Notes: generated from the letters alone by a model not told the origin. Shown: positions 8,784-18,332, counted from the first letter of the stretch. The stretch: DNA of 64,000 nucleotides from Mucilaginibacter sp. (GCA_030445275.1 JAUCSE010000052.1:1-64000), one strand, 5' to 3'. Translations and numbers: made by a program.

Positions 8784-8925
8784 TATTATGGCTATTGTAT
8801 TCCAACAATTTCACTTACTAATAAGCCGCTAAGTAGCTGTGCCCTTTCAAACTGCCGTCATGATGTTTCAGGATTAGTTTTGCCCGCTTTAGTGCACAAT
8901 TGTTAACAACACTCCATCAATTACT

Positions 8926-8933
8926 TACATTTG
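8926..8933 (+). promoter_or_regulatory. -7 element of the LytS-type kinase gene
   Basis: TACATTTG, with TTG at 8900-8902 as -33 (23-bp gap). Start of transcription would fall at 8938-8941, right at the ATG 8939, which argues against any longer start and suggests a leaderless message. Confidence 0.5.
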
Positions 8934-8938
8934 TATAC

Positions 8939-9976
8939 ATGGATGCAAAGCTGCCTGTAAAACGTTTAAACAGCCTAACCTGGCTACTGGCTATTATTGC
9001 CAGTATTATCTTGTCCCTCATTCTTTCCCAGTACCCAACTCAGAAACATATATTTCTCATTGCCGTGCTAACTATCACGGGCATTTCATTGGTAGGATAT
9101 GCACATGTATACATTATGGTAATTTTGGCAAAAAGGTTTGGCCTTAGGTCTAAAAAGTTTTCCAAATACCGTTTCCTGTTCACCTACCCTGCCAGCATAG
9201 CCATCTATTTGCTATTGTGGCCAATTTTTGCTCATCTAACAAAAGAGCACTGGTCTTTTTGGGATGTGTATTTATTCATGGCATTTGTGGGGTCAGGAGT
9301 AGTTGTTAATACCACTGTCATTGTTTTACATAATTCAGTTTTATTGTATGAGCATAAAGTGTATAGCGATCTGGAACTTGCCCGGCTAAAAACCGCAAAT
9401 GCAGAAGCCGCTAACCTGCTTTTAAAACAACAGATCCATCCCCACTTTCTGTTCAATGCACTTAATACACTGAAAGCCCTCTACCGGAAAGATCCCGCCG
9501 CCGGTGATACCTATATTGTTCATTTGGCTAATTTTCTGAGGGCTTCTATTTTTAAACACACTGAAAAGGTGTCAAGGCTTGATGAAGAATTTAAATTGCT
9601 TCAGGATTATCTGGAAATGCAGAAAATACGATTCGGGACAGCCCTGATCTGCACGATCACTGTACCAGAAGAGAGTTTCAAAAGCTATTACCTGCCGTCC
9701 TTTTCTCTGCAGCCCTTGCTGGAAAACGCGATTAAACATAACGAACTAACCGAAGAAACCCCGCTTGAAATAGCCATCTTTCAGCAGGATGGCCGGATCG
9801 TGGTATCAAATAACCTGCAAAAGAAAAAAATGAGGGAATCATCTACAAATAACGGGCTTGCTAATCTTGCAGAACGTTACCGGCTGCTGTCGGAAGATGA
9901 GATCCTGATTAATGAGCGTAACAATTTATTTTCGGTAAGTATAAAACTATTGACCCATGAATATAGTGATCATTGA
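8939..9976 (+). CDS. LytS-family sensor histidine kinase
   Basis: About 345 aa. Four transmembrane segments (roughly residues 12-140) precede a short coiled region and a His_kinase domain with HPHFLFNALN; the phospho-acceptor is His169 counted from ATG 8939. The C-terminal ATPase domain holds LLENAIKHN. Start 8939 is chosen because a TACATTTG promoter box lies directly upstream. No recognised sensor domain is present, so the signal may be sensed by the membrane part. It overlaps the response regulator gene by 20 bp, forming a standard LytS/LytTR pair. Confidence 0.9.
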   Translation: MDAKLPVKRLNSLTWLLAIIASIILSLILSQYPTQKHIFLIAVLTITGISLVGYAHVYIMVILAKRFGLRSKKFSKYRFLFTYPASIAIYLLLWPIFAHLTKEHWSFWDVYLFMAFVGSGVVVNTTVIVLHNSVLLYEHKVYSDLELARLKTANAEAANLLLKQQIHPHFLFNALNTLKALYRKDPAAGDTYIVHLANFLRASIFKHTEKVSRLDEEFKLLQDYLEMQKIRFGTALICTITVPEESFKSYYLPSFSLQPLLENAIKHNELTEETPLEIAIFQQDGRIVVSNNLQKKKMRESSTNNGLANLAERYRLLSEDEILINERNNLFSVSIKLLTHEYSDH

Positions 9977-10721
9977 AGACGAAAGAATAGTGGCCGAAGA
10001 CCTGGAGAAGAGCATAACACAACTGATCAAGGAACCGGTTGATATTGTACAATTACGGTCTGTAAAGGAATCGGTGGCGTATTTCAAAAGCGCTCCGGCA
10101 CCCGATATGATCTTCAGCGACATTCAGCTGGGGGATGGTTTGAGCTTTGAAATATTTATAGCCGTGCCACTTGCTGTACCGGTTATATTTTGTACGGCTT
10201 ATGATGAGTATGCGCTTGATGCCTTTAAAGCTAACGGAATAGATTACATTCTGAAACCTTTTACCACACAGACACTTGAACGTGCGCTGAACAAATATGA
10301 ACAGCTTAAACAACTATTCGCGGTGAACGAGGTGCAGTCATACAGCAATTTGATGCAGTTGCTGGCTGGCCGGGAAACCTCAAAAACATCTTCTATCCTT
10401 GTGTATTATCAGGACAAGATCATGCCCATAAAACTGGATGATATTGCGCTGTTTCATCTGGAGAATGATATTATACATCTGTTGACCTTTTCGGGCAAGA
10501 CTTATTACCCCAATAAAAACCTTGACGAACTGGAAAAGTTGACGGGAGACCACTTTTTTAGAGCGAACCGGCAGTTTTTGGTTTGCCGTAAAGCCATTAT
10601 TGATGTATCCAGTTTTTTCTCCAGGAAGCTTTCCCTCAATTTATCCATAGCTTTTAATGAACGGGTAACCGTAAGTAAAGGAAAGGCACCAATGTTTCTG
10701 GAATGGTTAACCAAAGCGTAA
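9957..10721 (+). CDS. LytTR-type response regulator
   Basis: A 254-aa protein with an N-terminal receiver domain: acidic pocket EDE near residue 7, phospho-acceptor Asp55, and LKPF carrying the conserved Lys. A LytTR DNA-binding domain follows (about 145-250; HLENDIIHLL and FFRANRQFLV segments). It starts inside the kinase gene and is the kinase's partner. Its target genes are not visible nearby. Confidence 0.92.
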   Translation: MNIVIIEDERIVAEDLEKSITQLIKEPVDIVQLRSVKESVAYFKSAPAPDMIFSDIQLGDGLSFEIFIAVPLAVPVIFCTAYDEYALDAFKANGIDYILKPFTTQTLERALNKYEQLKQLFAVNEVQSYSNLMQLLAGRETSKTSSILVYYQDKIMPIKLDDIALFHLENDIIHLLTFSGKTYYPNKNLDELEKLTGDHFFRANRQFLVCRKAIIDVSSFFSRKLSLNLSIAFNERVTVSKGKAPMFLEWLTKA

Positions 10722-11132
10722 AAGTCAGTCGCATCCGCAGATAAATTTCCATCATGATTTTAAGATAAGGATGACGGGCCACCTTTCTTTCTTCGTGCCT
10801 CGCTATGACGTTGTTTTTATTGATATTAGTGTCCCCTCCTTGTTCTTTTATCTAATTTTCAATCCCTTATTTCCGTCGATAGCTTAACTAAAACCGCTCC
10901 GTTCTGGCACTATATCAGCTATTTACACCATGGCTGTGAAATTAATTTTCGTGTGAGTCAAAATTTTCAAACGGCAATACGTCCCTTCCAATTGCAACTT
11001 TGTCCACTTCGCTTACCTTTTCCTTTCAGAAGGCACCATAAAGGCACAACTTTGATGTAAATAACAATCAGGTGGCTTTAAGGAGCACTTGAAAAAGAAT
11101 TTGTGAAAAAATTAATAATAAATATTTAAGTC
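10722..11132. other. Intergenic region without a recognisable gene
   Basis: 411 bp between a response regulator and a receiver-like gene. The segment near 10795-10813 (CGTGCCTCGCTATGACG) looks like a decayed end of the CGTCATTGCGAGG repeat family. The last 40 bp before 11133 are very AT-rich. I see no open frame, tRNA or clear promoter. Confidence 0.5.
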
Positions 11133-11564
11133 ATGTCTGGAGATCAAGCAATACATAATAATTTTATTATTAGCTCAAAAAACAAATACACATTGAAAAC
11201 TGTGATGAGGAAAAAAGTGTATATAGCCGATGATGACCCCGCATTTATAGAACTGATGGCGGATTTTTTGGATGCCATGGGATACGAAGCAGAAGGAAGT
11301 AACGAGCTCTTAGAGCTGCTTTTGTTGGATGCCAAAAATTTGCCTGATGTGTTTTTGCTGAATATTAGGATGTGGGGCGAAGATAGTGAGATCATATGCC
11401 GATACCTGAAAAGCAATGAGCCAACCGTGGGCATTCCGTTAATCCTGTTTTCAACTTTAAAACAGGTTGAGCATAATGTATGTGATCGTTATGCTGATGG
11501 CTTTATTTCAATACCATTCGAAATAAACGCCCTTCCCGGGTTGCTGCAAAAAGTTGCACCCTGA
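11133..11564 (+). CDS. Stand-alone receiver-like protein lacking the phospho-acceptor Asp
   Basis: A 143-aa CheY-like fold with DDD (33-35) for the acidic pocket. The phospho-acceptor position holds Asn77 (PDVFLLN) instead of Asp, and the conserved Lys of the KPF motif is Ile127 (SIPFE). Both changes should abolish normal phosphorylation, so this is probably a pseudo-receiver acting by protein contact. There is no output domain. An internal ATG at 11205 (MRKKVYIADDD) fits the family N-terminus better than 11133. It is unlinked to a kinase. Confidence 0.8.
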   Translation: MSGDQAIHNNFIISSKNKYTLKTVMRKKVYIADDDPAFIELMADFLDAMGYEAEGSNELLELLLLDAKNLPDVFLLNIRMWGEDSEIICRYLKSNEPTVGIPLILFSTLKQVEHNVCDRYADGFISIPFEINALPGLLQKVAP

Positions 11565-11660
11565 TACTTTTTTCTTTATTGGAGCTCTTTATATATAAAA
11601 CCTCTTGGGAAATCATCTGAGGGGCTTTTTTATTCTAAATCTGGTAATCAAGGCAAAGTA

Positions 11661-11990
11661 TTAAGCAGGATTGGGCCTGGCTGTAATTTTCTTCCAGATA
11701 GAAAAACCGCCGTAAATGAACATCGCACCAATAAACAAGTATACCCAAATGGAAATATTGCGACCAGCAATCACCAGGTAAAGATAAGGAAGGCTAAAAC
11801 TAACGCATGCCAGTAATAACGGAATAAGAATTGCTTTTTTTGCCCTTAAGCTCTTCAACACCCAGCCCAGAAACGTAAAAAAGCATAGCTTGCTAATTAA
11901 ATAAAGACAGCCAAGCAGCAAAGGGTCAACCTCATGCTTTTCGCCCAGGCTAATAACCCAGTCTTTAAATAATGTAATATAATCCGTCAT
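11661..11990 (-). CDS. Hypothetical three-helix membrane protein
   Basis: A 109-aa product with three hydrophobic segments (about 22-46, 52-72, 80-98), a basic loop (KSLRAKKA) between the first two and a basic C-terminus. No family was recognised. It stands alone between a receiver-like gene and a membrane-anchored hydrolase gene. Confidence 0.65.
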   Translation of the reverse strand: MTDYITLFKDWVISLGEKHEVDPLLLGCLYLISKLCFFTFLGWVLKSLRAKKAILIPLLLACVSFSLPYLYLVIAGRNISIWVYLFIGAMFIYGGFSIWKKITARPNPA

Positions 11991-12129
11991 TTATGGTAAG
12001 GTATGAATAACAAGCATATATAACGCTTAATTTAGATGAATTAGTTTATATCTTTCAAAAGGGCATTTTGGAGTTGATGATATTTTGTATTTAGCGGCGC
12101 GAATAATTTAACCACGGGCTGAAAGTTTA

Positions 12130-13548
12130 TTAGTCGCGTTTCTGGGCAAAAAGCCAGTCCCATAAACCAGGTGTAATACTAACCTGGTACCAAATGTTAT
12201 GTCCATCATTTGGAAACTCGGTATATTTTGGATTTCCGCCTGCCTTTTTGATCGCTGTGATCATATCGCGTGAACCGCTAACCGGAACATTTTTGTCTTT
12301 AGCGCCGTGGAATGCCCATACAGGTATATTGACAATCCTGGAGGCAAGTTTAGGATCTTCACCTCCGGCAACAGGTATTGCGGCGGCAAACATATCCGGC
12401 CGGGTACAGATAAAATGCCAGGCACCATAGCCACCTCTTGATAACCCGGTAACATAGCGTCTTTTTACATCTATTCCGGGTTCTTTATCCAATGAGCTAA
12501 TGGCTTCATAAACCAATGAATCAACCGATGGATAATTGGGGATACCACCCCACCCCGATCCGGGCGGACAATTCGGTATAAAAATAAATGCCGGGTAATT
12601 TGCTCTATTGCTATCGTCTGATAATACCTCGGCAGCAACAGCTCCTTCCATTTGCCTGATCTTATCAGTTGCAGGTTGGCCACCGTAAGGGAGACTTACA
12701 ACCAAAGGATACTTCTTTGTTGGATCGAAATTTAACGGCTTTAGTAAATGATAAAATAAGGTATCGCCTTTACTGTTCACATAGGTGCGGGACTCAAATA
12801 ATTGAGCCATTGTTTGGGTTTTTTCAAAGTTTACATCTGCCCAGTATATTGACGAATTACTTTCGGAGATTAGCCTCACTCCGAGAAATAATACAACGAT
12901 CAAAGCCAATGTTCGCACTATACCTAATATAACCTTTGAAGGTTCCTTAACAGGACTTGTGTTTTCTGTATTTAATAGCTTAACCTCACTTAAAAAATGC
13001 ATGATAAACGGAATGTAAATTAAGCTGGCAGGTATTGATGTCCATTGAGCAATTTTTGCTAATGTGCTATTTAATTGGACATCTTTTGAAAACAGGGGCC
13101 AGATAATAGTTGATCCCCAAACCAAACCGATGACTAATAGATAAGCCCCTGCTATCCTTAACCAAAACCTTTTCATGGTACTGGAAAATAGAAGACTTAG
13201 AGCGGATACAATGCCGGCGCTTAAAGAGATAAGAGCCACAGGCATATAATAGCTGAGTAATGCCCTTGATGTTAATAGCATTAAAACGAGAGCCGCAAAA
13301 CAAAGGTTTGCAATGGTAGAGGCTATCAGGGTATAGAAGGCAGCCCAATACCCACGGGAGTGAAAGTATTTCAGCAGGATTATTCCTCCTGTTAAAGTAA
13401 TTGCATTCATTGCCAAAAACCAGGCAACAAATGAACTCTGCATATAAAACTGAACGCCGACCCAAAGTTGAATTACGCTCTGGAATAAGCCACAAGCAGT
13501 AACCAATCCTAAAAAAAAGATTCCAAAATTATAAGTGCTTTTATTCAT
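12130..13548 (-). CDS. Membrane-anchored alpha/beta hydrolase (PhoD-unrelated esterase/peptidase type)
   Basis: A 472-aa protein with about seven transmembrane helices (residues 1-225) fused to a C-terminal alpha/beta hydrolase domain of the dienelactone hydrolase/phospholipase-carboxylesterase type. GLSRGGYG carries the nucleophile Ser, GAKDKNVP the acid Asp and NDGHNIW the His, so the triad is complete. The catalytic domain probably faces the periplasm. Substrate is unknown; a peptidase or esterase role is inferred. The helical part has no family that I recognise. Monocistronic. Confidence 0.82.
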   Translation of the reverse strand: MNKSTYNFGIFFLGLVTACGLFQSVIQLWVGVQFYMQSSFVAWFLAMNAITLTGGIILLKYFHSRGYWAAFYTLIASTIANLCFAALVLMLLTSRALLSYYMPVALISLSAGIVSALSLLFSSTMKRFWLRIAGAYLLVIGLVWGSTIIWPLFSKDVQLNSTLAKIAQWTSIPASLIYIPFIMHFLSEVKLLNTENTSPVKEPSKVILGIVRTLALIVVLFLGVRLISESNSSIYWADVNFEKTQTMAQLFESRTYVNSKGDTLFYHLLKPLNFDPTKKYPLVVSLPYGGQPATDKIRQMEGAVAAEVLSDDSNRANYPAFIFIPNCPPGSGWGGIPNYPSVDSLVYEAISSLDKEPGIDVKRRYVTGLSRGGYGAWHFICTRPDMFAAAIPVAGGEDPKLASRIVNIPVWAFHGAKDKNVPVSGSRDMITAIKKAGGNPKYTEFPNDGHNIWYQVSITPGLWDWLFAQKRD

Positions 13549-13772
13549 AGCTGTTTTATTTTACCCGATCTGTTTATCTCTGCCCTATTGCTGAACCAGA
13601 GGCTGGTTATAAAAGGAGATCGCTGCATGTTTATTGGATAAGGTTCTGTCAACTAATTTAATACAAAAAACTTGTTAAAGCTTTAAGCCATTTAAATAAA
13701 TACATCTGCAATACTTTACTATGGCTTAATTATATATGTTGGTTATTTATCTTCTGATACCAAAACTTATCA

Positions 13773-13780
13773 TACATTTG
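13773..13780 (+). promoter_or_regulatory. -7 element of initiator tRNA copy 4
   Basis: TACATTTG lies 18 bp before the tRNA. It sits in a stretch nearly identical to the one upstream of copy 3. Confidence 0.55.
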
Positions 13781-13798
13781 CACCCCCCATCAAAACAA

Positions 13799-13871
<73 letters not shown>

Positions 13872-13878
13872 CAAAGTT

Positions 13879-13915
13879 AAAAGCCTCAAGTCGAAAGATT
13901 TGAGGCTTTTTGTTT
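13879..13915 (+). terminator. Terminator of tRNA copy 4
   Basis: AAAAGCCTCAA (13879-13889) pairs perfectly with TTGAGGCTTTT (13900-13910), followed by T-rich sequence. Confidence 0.85.
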
Positions 13916-14137
13916 ATATTCGATAGTCAGAAACTATCGGCATATTCGCCCGATTTATAAGCTTCGGACAGCGCTGGGTGTATGGTTAAGTTTCCTGAGC
14001 GGGCATCCCAACTGTGGTTCGATATAAGATAAGTCGTAATTAACCCCCTAATTTGTCGTTTTTGCACAGCGTAAAATCCTGAAATGCCTTCGATCTTTGT
14101 ATTGACAATAAAATCAAAATAACTTAAATAACGTTTT

Positions 14138-15013
14138 ATGAAAAAAGTATTTAAAGGATCTAATGTCCTCAAACCGGTATTAATAATTGCTATGCTTTTT
14201 TTTACAGTGTTTCAGTCTAAAGGACAGCAGAATAAACCTGCCGACAGTGGCTATGTACCTGTTAATGGTATTAAAGTTTATTACGAAGTATATGGCGAGG
14301 GTAAGCCTGTTGTTTTACTGCATGGCGCTTTTATGACCATTGATGGGAACTGGGGCCAATTAATACCAGAGCTGTCAAAAACAAGAAAAGTAATTGCCAT
14401 TGAATTACAAGGACATGGACATACGCAGTTCTCGGATAGAAAATTATCACATGCTACTTTAGCCAGTGATGTGGAAGGAGTAATGGATCACCTGAAAATT
14501 GACAGTGCCGATGTGGTAGGATATAGTTTTGGCGGCTCTGTAGCTTACCAGTTTGCTATACAAAGCCCTAAACGGTTAAAAAAATTAGTGATCATTTCTT
14601 CTACTTATAAAAGTAGTGGTTGGCGGCCCGAAATAGCTAATGCGTTTAAAAATATGAAGCCTGAAATGTTTGCGAATAGCCCTATGAAAGCGGCATATGA
14701 TGCAGTAGCACCCGACAAAACAAAATGGACAAAGTTCTTAGAACAGATGATAGCTTTTGCCGGGACACCATTCGATTTGGGGGACTCCAATATTGCGAAA
14801 ATTTCTGCACCTGTATTAATCATCTCGGGCGACAATGACGGCCTGGATAAAGTTGAGTTGATGAAAACATATCAATTGCTGGGAGGCGGTGTATCTGCCG
14901 ATTTGGCACCGATGCCAAAATCGCACCTGGCCGTTGTTCCTGCGCAGAGCCATGTCAGCCTAATGATGCAGACGAAAATAATATTAGGTTATCTGGATGG
15001 CTTTTTAAAGTAA
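14138..15013 (+). CDS. Secreted alpha/beta-fold hydrolase
   Basis: A 291-aa protein with a signal peptide (about 1-29, ending FQSKGQ). LLHG forms the oxyanion region, GYSFGG the nucleophile elbow, SGDNDG carries the acid Asp and QSHVSL the catalytic His. It is a typical alpha/beta hydrolase exported to the periplasm. Substrate cannot be deduced; such proteins are often annotated as esterases or haloperoxidase-like. It lies 98 bp upstream of a DHFR-like gene and could share a transcript. Confidence 0.9.
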   Translation: MKKVFKGSNVLKPVLIIAMLFFTVFQSKGQQNKPADSGYVPVNGIKVYYEVYGEGKPVVLLHGAFMTIDGNWGQLIPELSKTRKVIAIELQGHGHTQFSDRKLSHATLASDVEGVMDHLKIDSADVVGYSFGGSVAYQFAIQSPKRLKKLVIISSTYKSSGWRPEIANAFKNMKPEMFANSPMKAAYDAVAPDKTKWTKFLEQMIAFAGTPFDLGDSNIAKISAPVLIISGDNDGLDKVELMKTYQLLGGGVSADLAPMPKSHLAVVPAQSHVSLMMQTKIILGYLDGFLK

Positions 15014-15111
15014 ACATAATCGTATTTGGTATTAAAAAAATGCTTCGATAAATATTTTCGAACTATTAAATAAAAAAGGAACAACAAAGCAACAATTTCA
15101 ATTAAACTAAT

Positions 15112-15705
15112 ATGAGAAAGATAATAGTTTTAACATTCCTTACATTAGACGGAATAATGCAAGCACCGGGCGGATCTCAGGAAGATACATCAGGCGGCTT
15201 TAAATATGGTGGTTGGAGTGCACCTTATGGTGACGAGGTTAGCGGCAAGGTGATGCAAAAACAGATGGAACCGGCAGATATTCTTCTGGGCAGAAAAACA
15301 TTTGAGATTTTTGCCAATTTCTGGCCTGAACACGCCGACCATTGGCCGGGTATAAACGATGTTACAAAATACGTCGTATCCAACACGCTGAAAAAGTCGG
15401 ATTGGAAAAACTCCGTGTTCCTCACAACTGTGGCGGATATTGAAAAGCTCAAAAACTCTGAAGGTTCTGACATCAAAGTTTGGGGCAGTGGCGAGCTCAC
15501 TCAACTACTACTGAAGCATGATTTAGTAGACGAACTTTGGCTCAAAATCTATCCGGTGATTCTTGGTGAAGGAAAAAAGTTGTTTGATAGTGGCACGATG
15601 CCGGCAGCATTGAAATTAACAGAGAGTCTTGTTACACCAAGTGGTATTATTGTTGCCAATTACGCTCGCGCCGGAAATGTTAAGACGGGTACTATTGGAG
15701 CTTAA
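15112..15705 (+). CDS. Dihydrofolate reductase/RibD C-terminal family protein
   Basis: A 197-aa cytosolic protein with the DHFR-like fold: LTLDGIMQAPGG at the N-terminus, LLGRKTFEIF in the middle, VWGSGEL for NADPH binding and DELWLKIYPVILGEGKKLF near the C-terminus. This is the common stand-alone DHFR-family reductase, distinct from FolA. Substrate unknown. Its downstream region was invaded by a MITE-like element. Confidence 0.9.
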   Translation: MRKIIVLTFLTLDGIMQAPGGSQEDTSGGFKYGGWSAPYGDEVSGKVMQKQMEPADILLGRKTFEIFANFWPEHADHWPGINDVTKYVVSNTLKKSDWKNSVFLTTVADIEKLKNSEGSDIKVWGSGELTQLLLKHDLVDELWLKIYPVILGEGKKLFDSGTMPAALKLTESLVTPSGIIVANYARAGNVKTGTIGA

Positions 15706-15806
15706 GAGAAATATTCGCTAAACACTTTATATTCTCAAAAAAGCGGTTCGAGATTTGTCCTATTGGGGTTAACAGGTCAAAAAGTAAAAAGCCTCTCAGA
15801 TTTCTC

Positions 15807-16004
15807 GAGGGCACTGAAAAAGTCCCCTTAATATTTTAGGCTGGAAAAACGCAGTCAAAAATTCAATTTGACGCTCTGAGAATCGTTTATACGAAACCGA
15901 GATATGTCGTTCCCTCCTGTGGGGTAAGGAAAAGGGGTTGTTCATGATTTATGACACAACCCCTTTTTTTTCTCCGAATTAACGGGGCTTTTTCAGTGCC
16001 CTCC
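15807..16004. mobile_element. MITE-like element with terminal inverted repeats
   Basis: 198 bp bounded by inverted ends. Both start GAGGGCACTGAAAAAG (15807-15822 and, inverted, 15989-16004), followed by TCCCC on the left and CCCC on the right. No coding capacity. Inside is a strong hairpin (AAAAGGGGTTGT at 15930-15941 pairing across to 15956-15968, with one bulged C) followed by eight T, which could stop transcription. No clear target-site duplication is visible. The flanks AAAAAGCC and GGGCTTTTTT look like two arms of a terminator split by the insertion. The transposase family was not assigned. Confidence 0.7.
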
Positions 16005-16164
16005 TTAATTGATCGCGGGCTTTTTTATTTATGTAAAGGCAGTAGATAGCATCCAAGCTTTTCCCATGAGAACGCAGCGGAAGTTTATTATTTTCAATAC
16101 CTATTGAACCTTTTAATTTAATGGATTAATTATTATTTTGCATACCAACTCTTATCACGATTAT

Positions 16165-17862
16165 ATGAAAAAAGCCCTCATTGCAATATTCGTTTTGTTG
16201 CTCACTTTTTCAATCAATTCTTTCGCGCAAAAAAACTTTACCGGCAATGAAGCAGCCGATTGGGTGCAAACACAAAGAAAGATTGCCGACAGCTTGTTTG
16301 AGAAGAAAAATTCTACACCAACAGAAATCAATAAAGGTGTGCTAGTATTGAAAAACGCGCTAACGTTTTTGGATAGTTTGCCAATTAAAGAACTGGCGCG
16401 CACTAACACGTACTTATGGTACCGGCGCACGGATGTAAATCGAGACTTAGCCGATGGATATGCGTTATTGAATAAAAAAGATTCTGCCTTGCTGGCACTT
16501 AACCGCATGTATGAAAATGGCGCTATCAGTGTAATCAGTTTTTTACAGCAGGATTCGGCATTGAATGTACTTAGAAACGAGCCTGGTTATTTAGCTATTA
16601 TAAGCAAGCTGAACAACCAGCGCGCGCTATGGAAAAATACCGCGTTTAAAACGCCTTATAAAGCCAATCTTTCGGCCGGGGAAAAGGTTGCCGGTTTATC
16701 ACTGCTATGGTCACAGGCAAAATACAACTTTGTTCATTTTGATCATGTGAATATTGATTGGAATCAGGCGTACCTTGATTATTTGCCCAAAGTTCAAAAT
16801 ACCACTTCGACAGCTGAATATTACAAAGTGCTGATTAGCTTCTATGTGCTGCTAAAAGATGGGCATACCAATGTTTACGTGCCCGATTCGCTGACCACAA
16901 CCTTTTATAGCCGTCCGCCTTTCAGAACAGAATTGATTGAAGGGCGTGTTTTTGTAAACCAGGTTTTTAGCGACAGTCTTTACAAGACCGGAATTGTGCC
17001 CGGCCTGGAGGTGATCAAAATAGATGGTGAACCGGTGATAAGCTATGCCGAAAAAAATATCAGGCCTTATCAAAGCAGCTCTACTCCACAGGACATGGAA
17101 ATAAGAGAGTTTTCGTACGCATTATTCTCCGGACCAAAAAACAAGCCTATTGTTTTTGAATTTAAGGACCGCAACGGCAAATTAATAAACCGTACTGTAT
17201 CCCGCAACGGCCATCATGATGTAAAGGGTTTAAAAACAATGGAGTATCAAACCATTGGCAACATCGGCTATTTAGCAATCAACAACTTTGAGGATACTAA
17301 GATAGTTAAGCAATTTGATTCACTTTATTATACGGATATCGCCAAAACAAAAGGCTTGATCATAGACGTGCGGTACAATGGAGGTGGCAATGGCGATATC
17401 GGGCTCGATATTATAAAACGATTAACAGATAAGCCCTTTGTGCACTCGGCATCAAAAACATTACGGATTACCTCAAGGCTTAATGCCGAGCCCCTATGGG
17501 AAAGTAACGGCGCAGGTAATTTACAACCCAATGGCAAAATTTTTTATAATAAACCAATCGTGGTGTTAATCGGCCCCCGTACCTTTTCTGCGGCAGAGGA
17601 TTTTACCGTAGCATTCGATTATATGAAACGCGGTAAGTTGATTGGCTTACCAACAGGCGGCAGCACAGGTCAGCCTGTTTCATTCAGTTTACCGGGTGGC
17701 GGCTCTGCCCGCGTTTGCGCCAAACGTGATACCTATCCCGACGGGAAAGAATTCGTTGGCGTAGGTATTATGCCGGGTATCACTGTAAAGGAAACAATCA
17801 AAGATCTACTAAATGGGACTGATGCCGCAAAACAAAAAGCATTGGAAATATTGAACAAATGA
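16165..17862 (+). CDS. Secreted S41 family peptidase
   Basis: About 565 aa with a signal peptide (MKKALIAIFVLL to FAQ). The N-terminal third is helical. A PDZ-like part (near the GLEVIKIDGEPV segment) precedes the S41 core. GPRTFSAAEDF places the catalytic Ser at residue 475 counted from ATG 16165. S41 enzymes are C-terminal processing or Tricorn-type proteases acting in the periplasm. Start 16165 is chosen over an upstream in-frame ATG (16138) because the signal peptide begins there. Confidence 0.9.
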   Translation: MKKALIAIFVLLLTFSINSFAQKNFTGNEAADWVQTQRKIADSLFEKKNSTPTEINKGVLVLKNALTFLDSLPIKELARTNTYLWYRRTDVNRDLADGYALLNKKDSALLALNRMYENGAISVISFLQQDSALNVLRNEPGYLAIISKLNNQRALWKNTAFKTPYKANLSAGEKVAGLSLLWSQAKYNFVHFDHVNIDWNQAYLDYLPKVQNTTSTAEYYKVLISFYVLLKDGHTNVYVPDSLTTTFYSRPPFRTELIEGRVFVNQVFSDSLYKTGIVPGLEVIKIDGEPVISYAEKNIRPYQSSSTPQDMEIREFSYALFSGPKNKPIVFEFKDRNGKLINRTVSRNGHHDVKGLKTMEYQTIGNIGYLAINNFEDTKIVKQFDSLYYTDIAKTKGLIIDVRYNGGGNGDIGLDIIKRLTDKPFVHSASKTLRITSRLNAEPLWESNGAGNLQPNGKIFYNKPIVVLIGPRTFSAAEDFTVAFDYMKRGKLIGLPTGGSTGQPVSFSLPGGGSARVCAKRDTYPDGKEFVGVGIMPGITVKETIKDLLNGTDAAKQKALEILNK

Positions 17863-17882
17863 TTCTCGTTTTCACAGGGGTC

Positions 17883-17958
17883 TCTCGCAGGGGACCCTGT
17901 GCGGGGCCGTGGGTTGCCGGTCGTTCTGCATAGCTTGCGCAGGGTCCTTTGCGAGTGA
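17883..17958. repeat. Imperfect inverted repeat after the S41 gene
   Basis: A 20-bp arm at 17883-17902 (TCTCGCAGGGGACCCTGTGC) matches the reverse complement of 17937-17956 at 16 of 20 positions. It lies between the convergent S41 and VOC genes and could act as a terminator or be one of the dispersed palindromic repeats. Confidence 0.55.
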
Positions 17959-17960
17959 TC

Positions 17961-18332
17961 CTACGTAGACAAAAAAAACTCTCCAAAATGCCAGAGGATA
18001 CCGGATGGATCATGCACAAAACATTCCCGGCCCCAATCATATACCTTAATTGGGGTTAGTTTTACCCCTTTATATTTTGCTGTTAGGTTTAAAGCCAGAA
18101 GTTCGGTCCAATAACGGGCTACATCATCCACTTCCAAAAAGATCATGGTATTATCTATCCAATCCTGCACGTAAGCATTTTGTAAGTAAAATGCTGTTTC
18201 ACCTGTTTTAAAAACGGACATATCAGGACTTAAAATGGTTTCCTGAAACCCCAGGTCGCGGTAAAAGCTCCGCGAGATATCAAAGTCTTTAGCGCCAATG
18301 AATGGTCGGATTGATTTAGCTTTATATTCCAT
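17961..18332 (-). CDS. VOC (glyoxalase/bleomycin-resistance) family protein
   Basis: A 123-aa single-domain protein with two beta-alpha-beta-beta-beta modules. FYRDLGF and DPSGILWHF are the typical VOC signatures. The family covers metal-dependent lyases and binding proteins; no specific role is evident. Monocistronic, convergent with the S41 gene. Confidence 0.88.
   Translation of the reverse strand: MEYKAKSIRPFIGAKDFDISRSFYRDLGFQETILSPDMSVFKTGETAFYLQNAYVQDWIDNTMIFLEVDDVARYWTELLALNLTAKYKGVKLTPIKVYDWGRECFVHDPSGILWHFGEFFLST

Noticed and set aside
11565..11660. Possible terminator after the receiver-like gene (AAAACCTC and GAGG followed by T)
   Set aside because: The stem is short and interrupted with a long loop, so it was not listed as a terminator.
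13927..14172. 81-codon minus-strand frame upstream of the secreted hydrolase
   Set aside because: It covers the start of a well-supported gene on the other strand and has no recognisable features.
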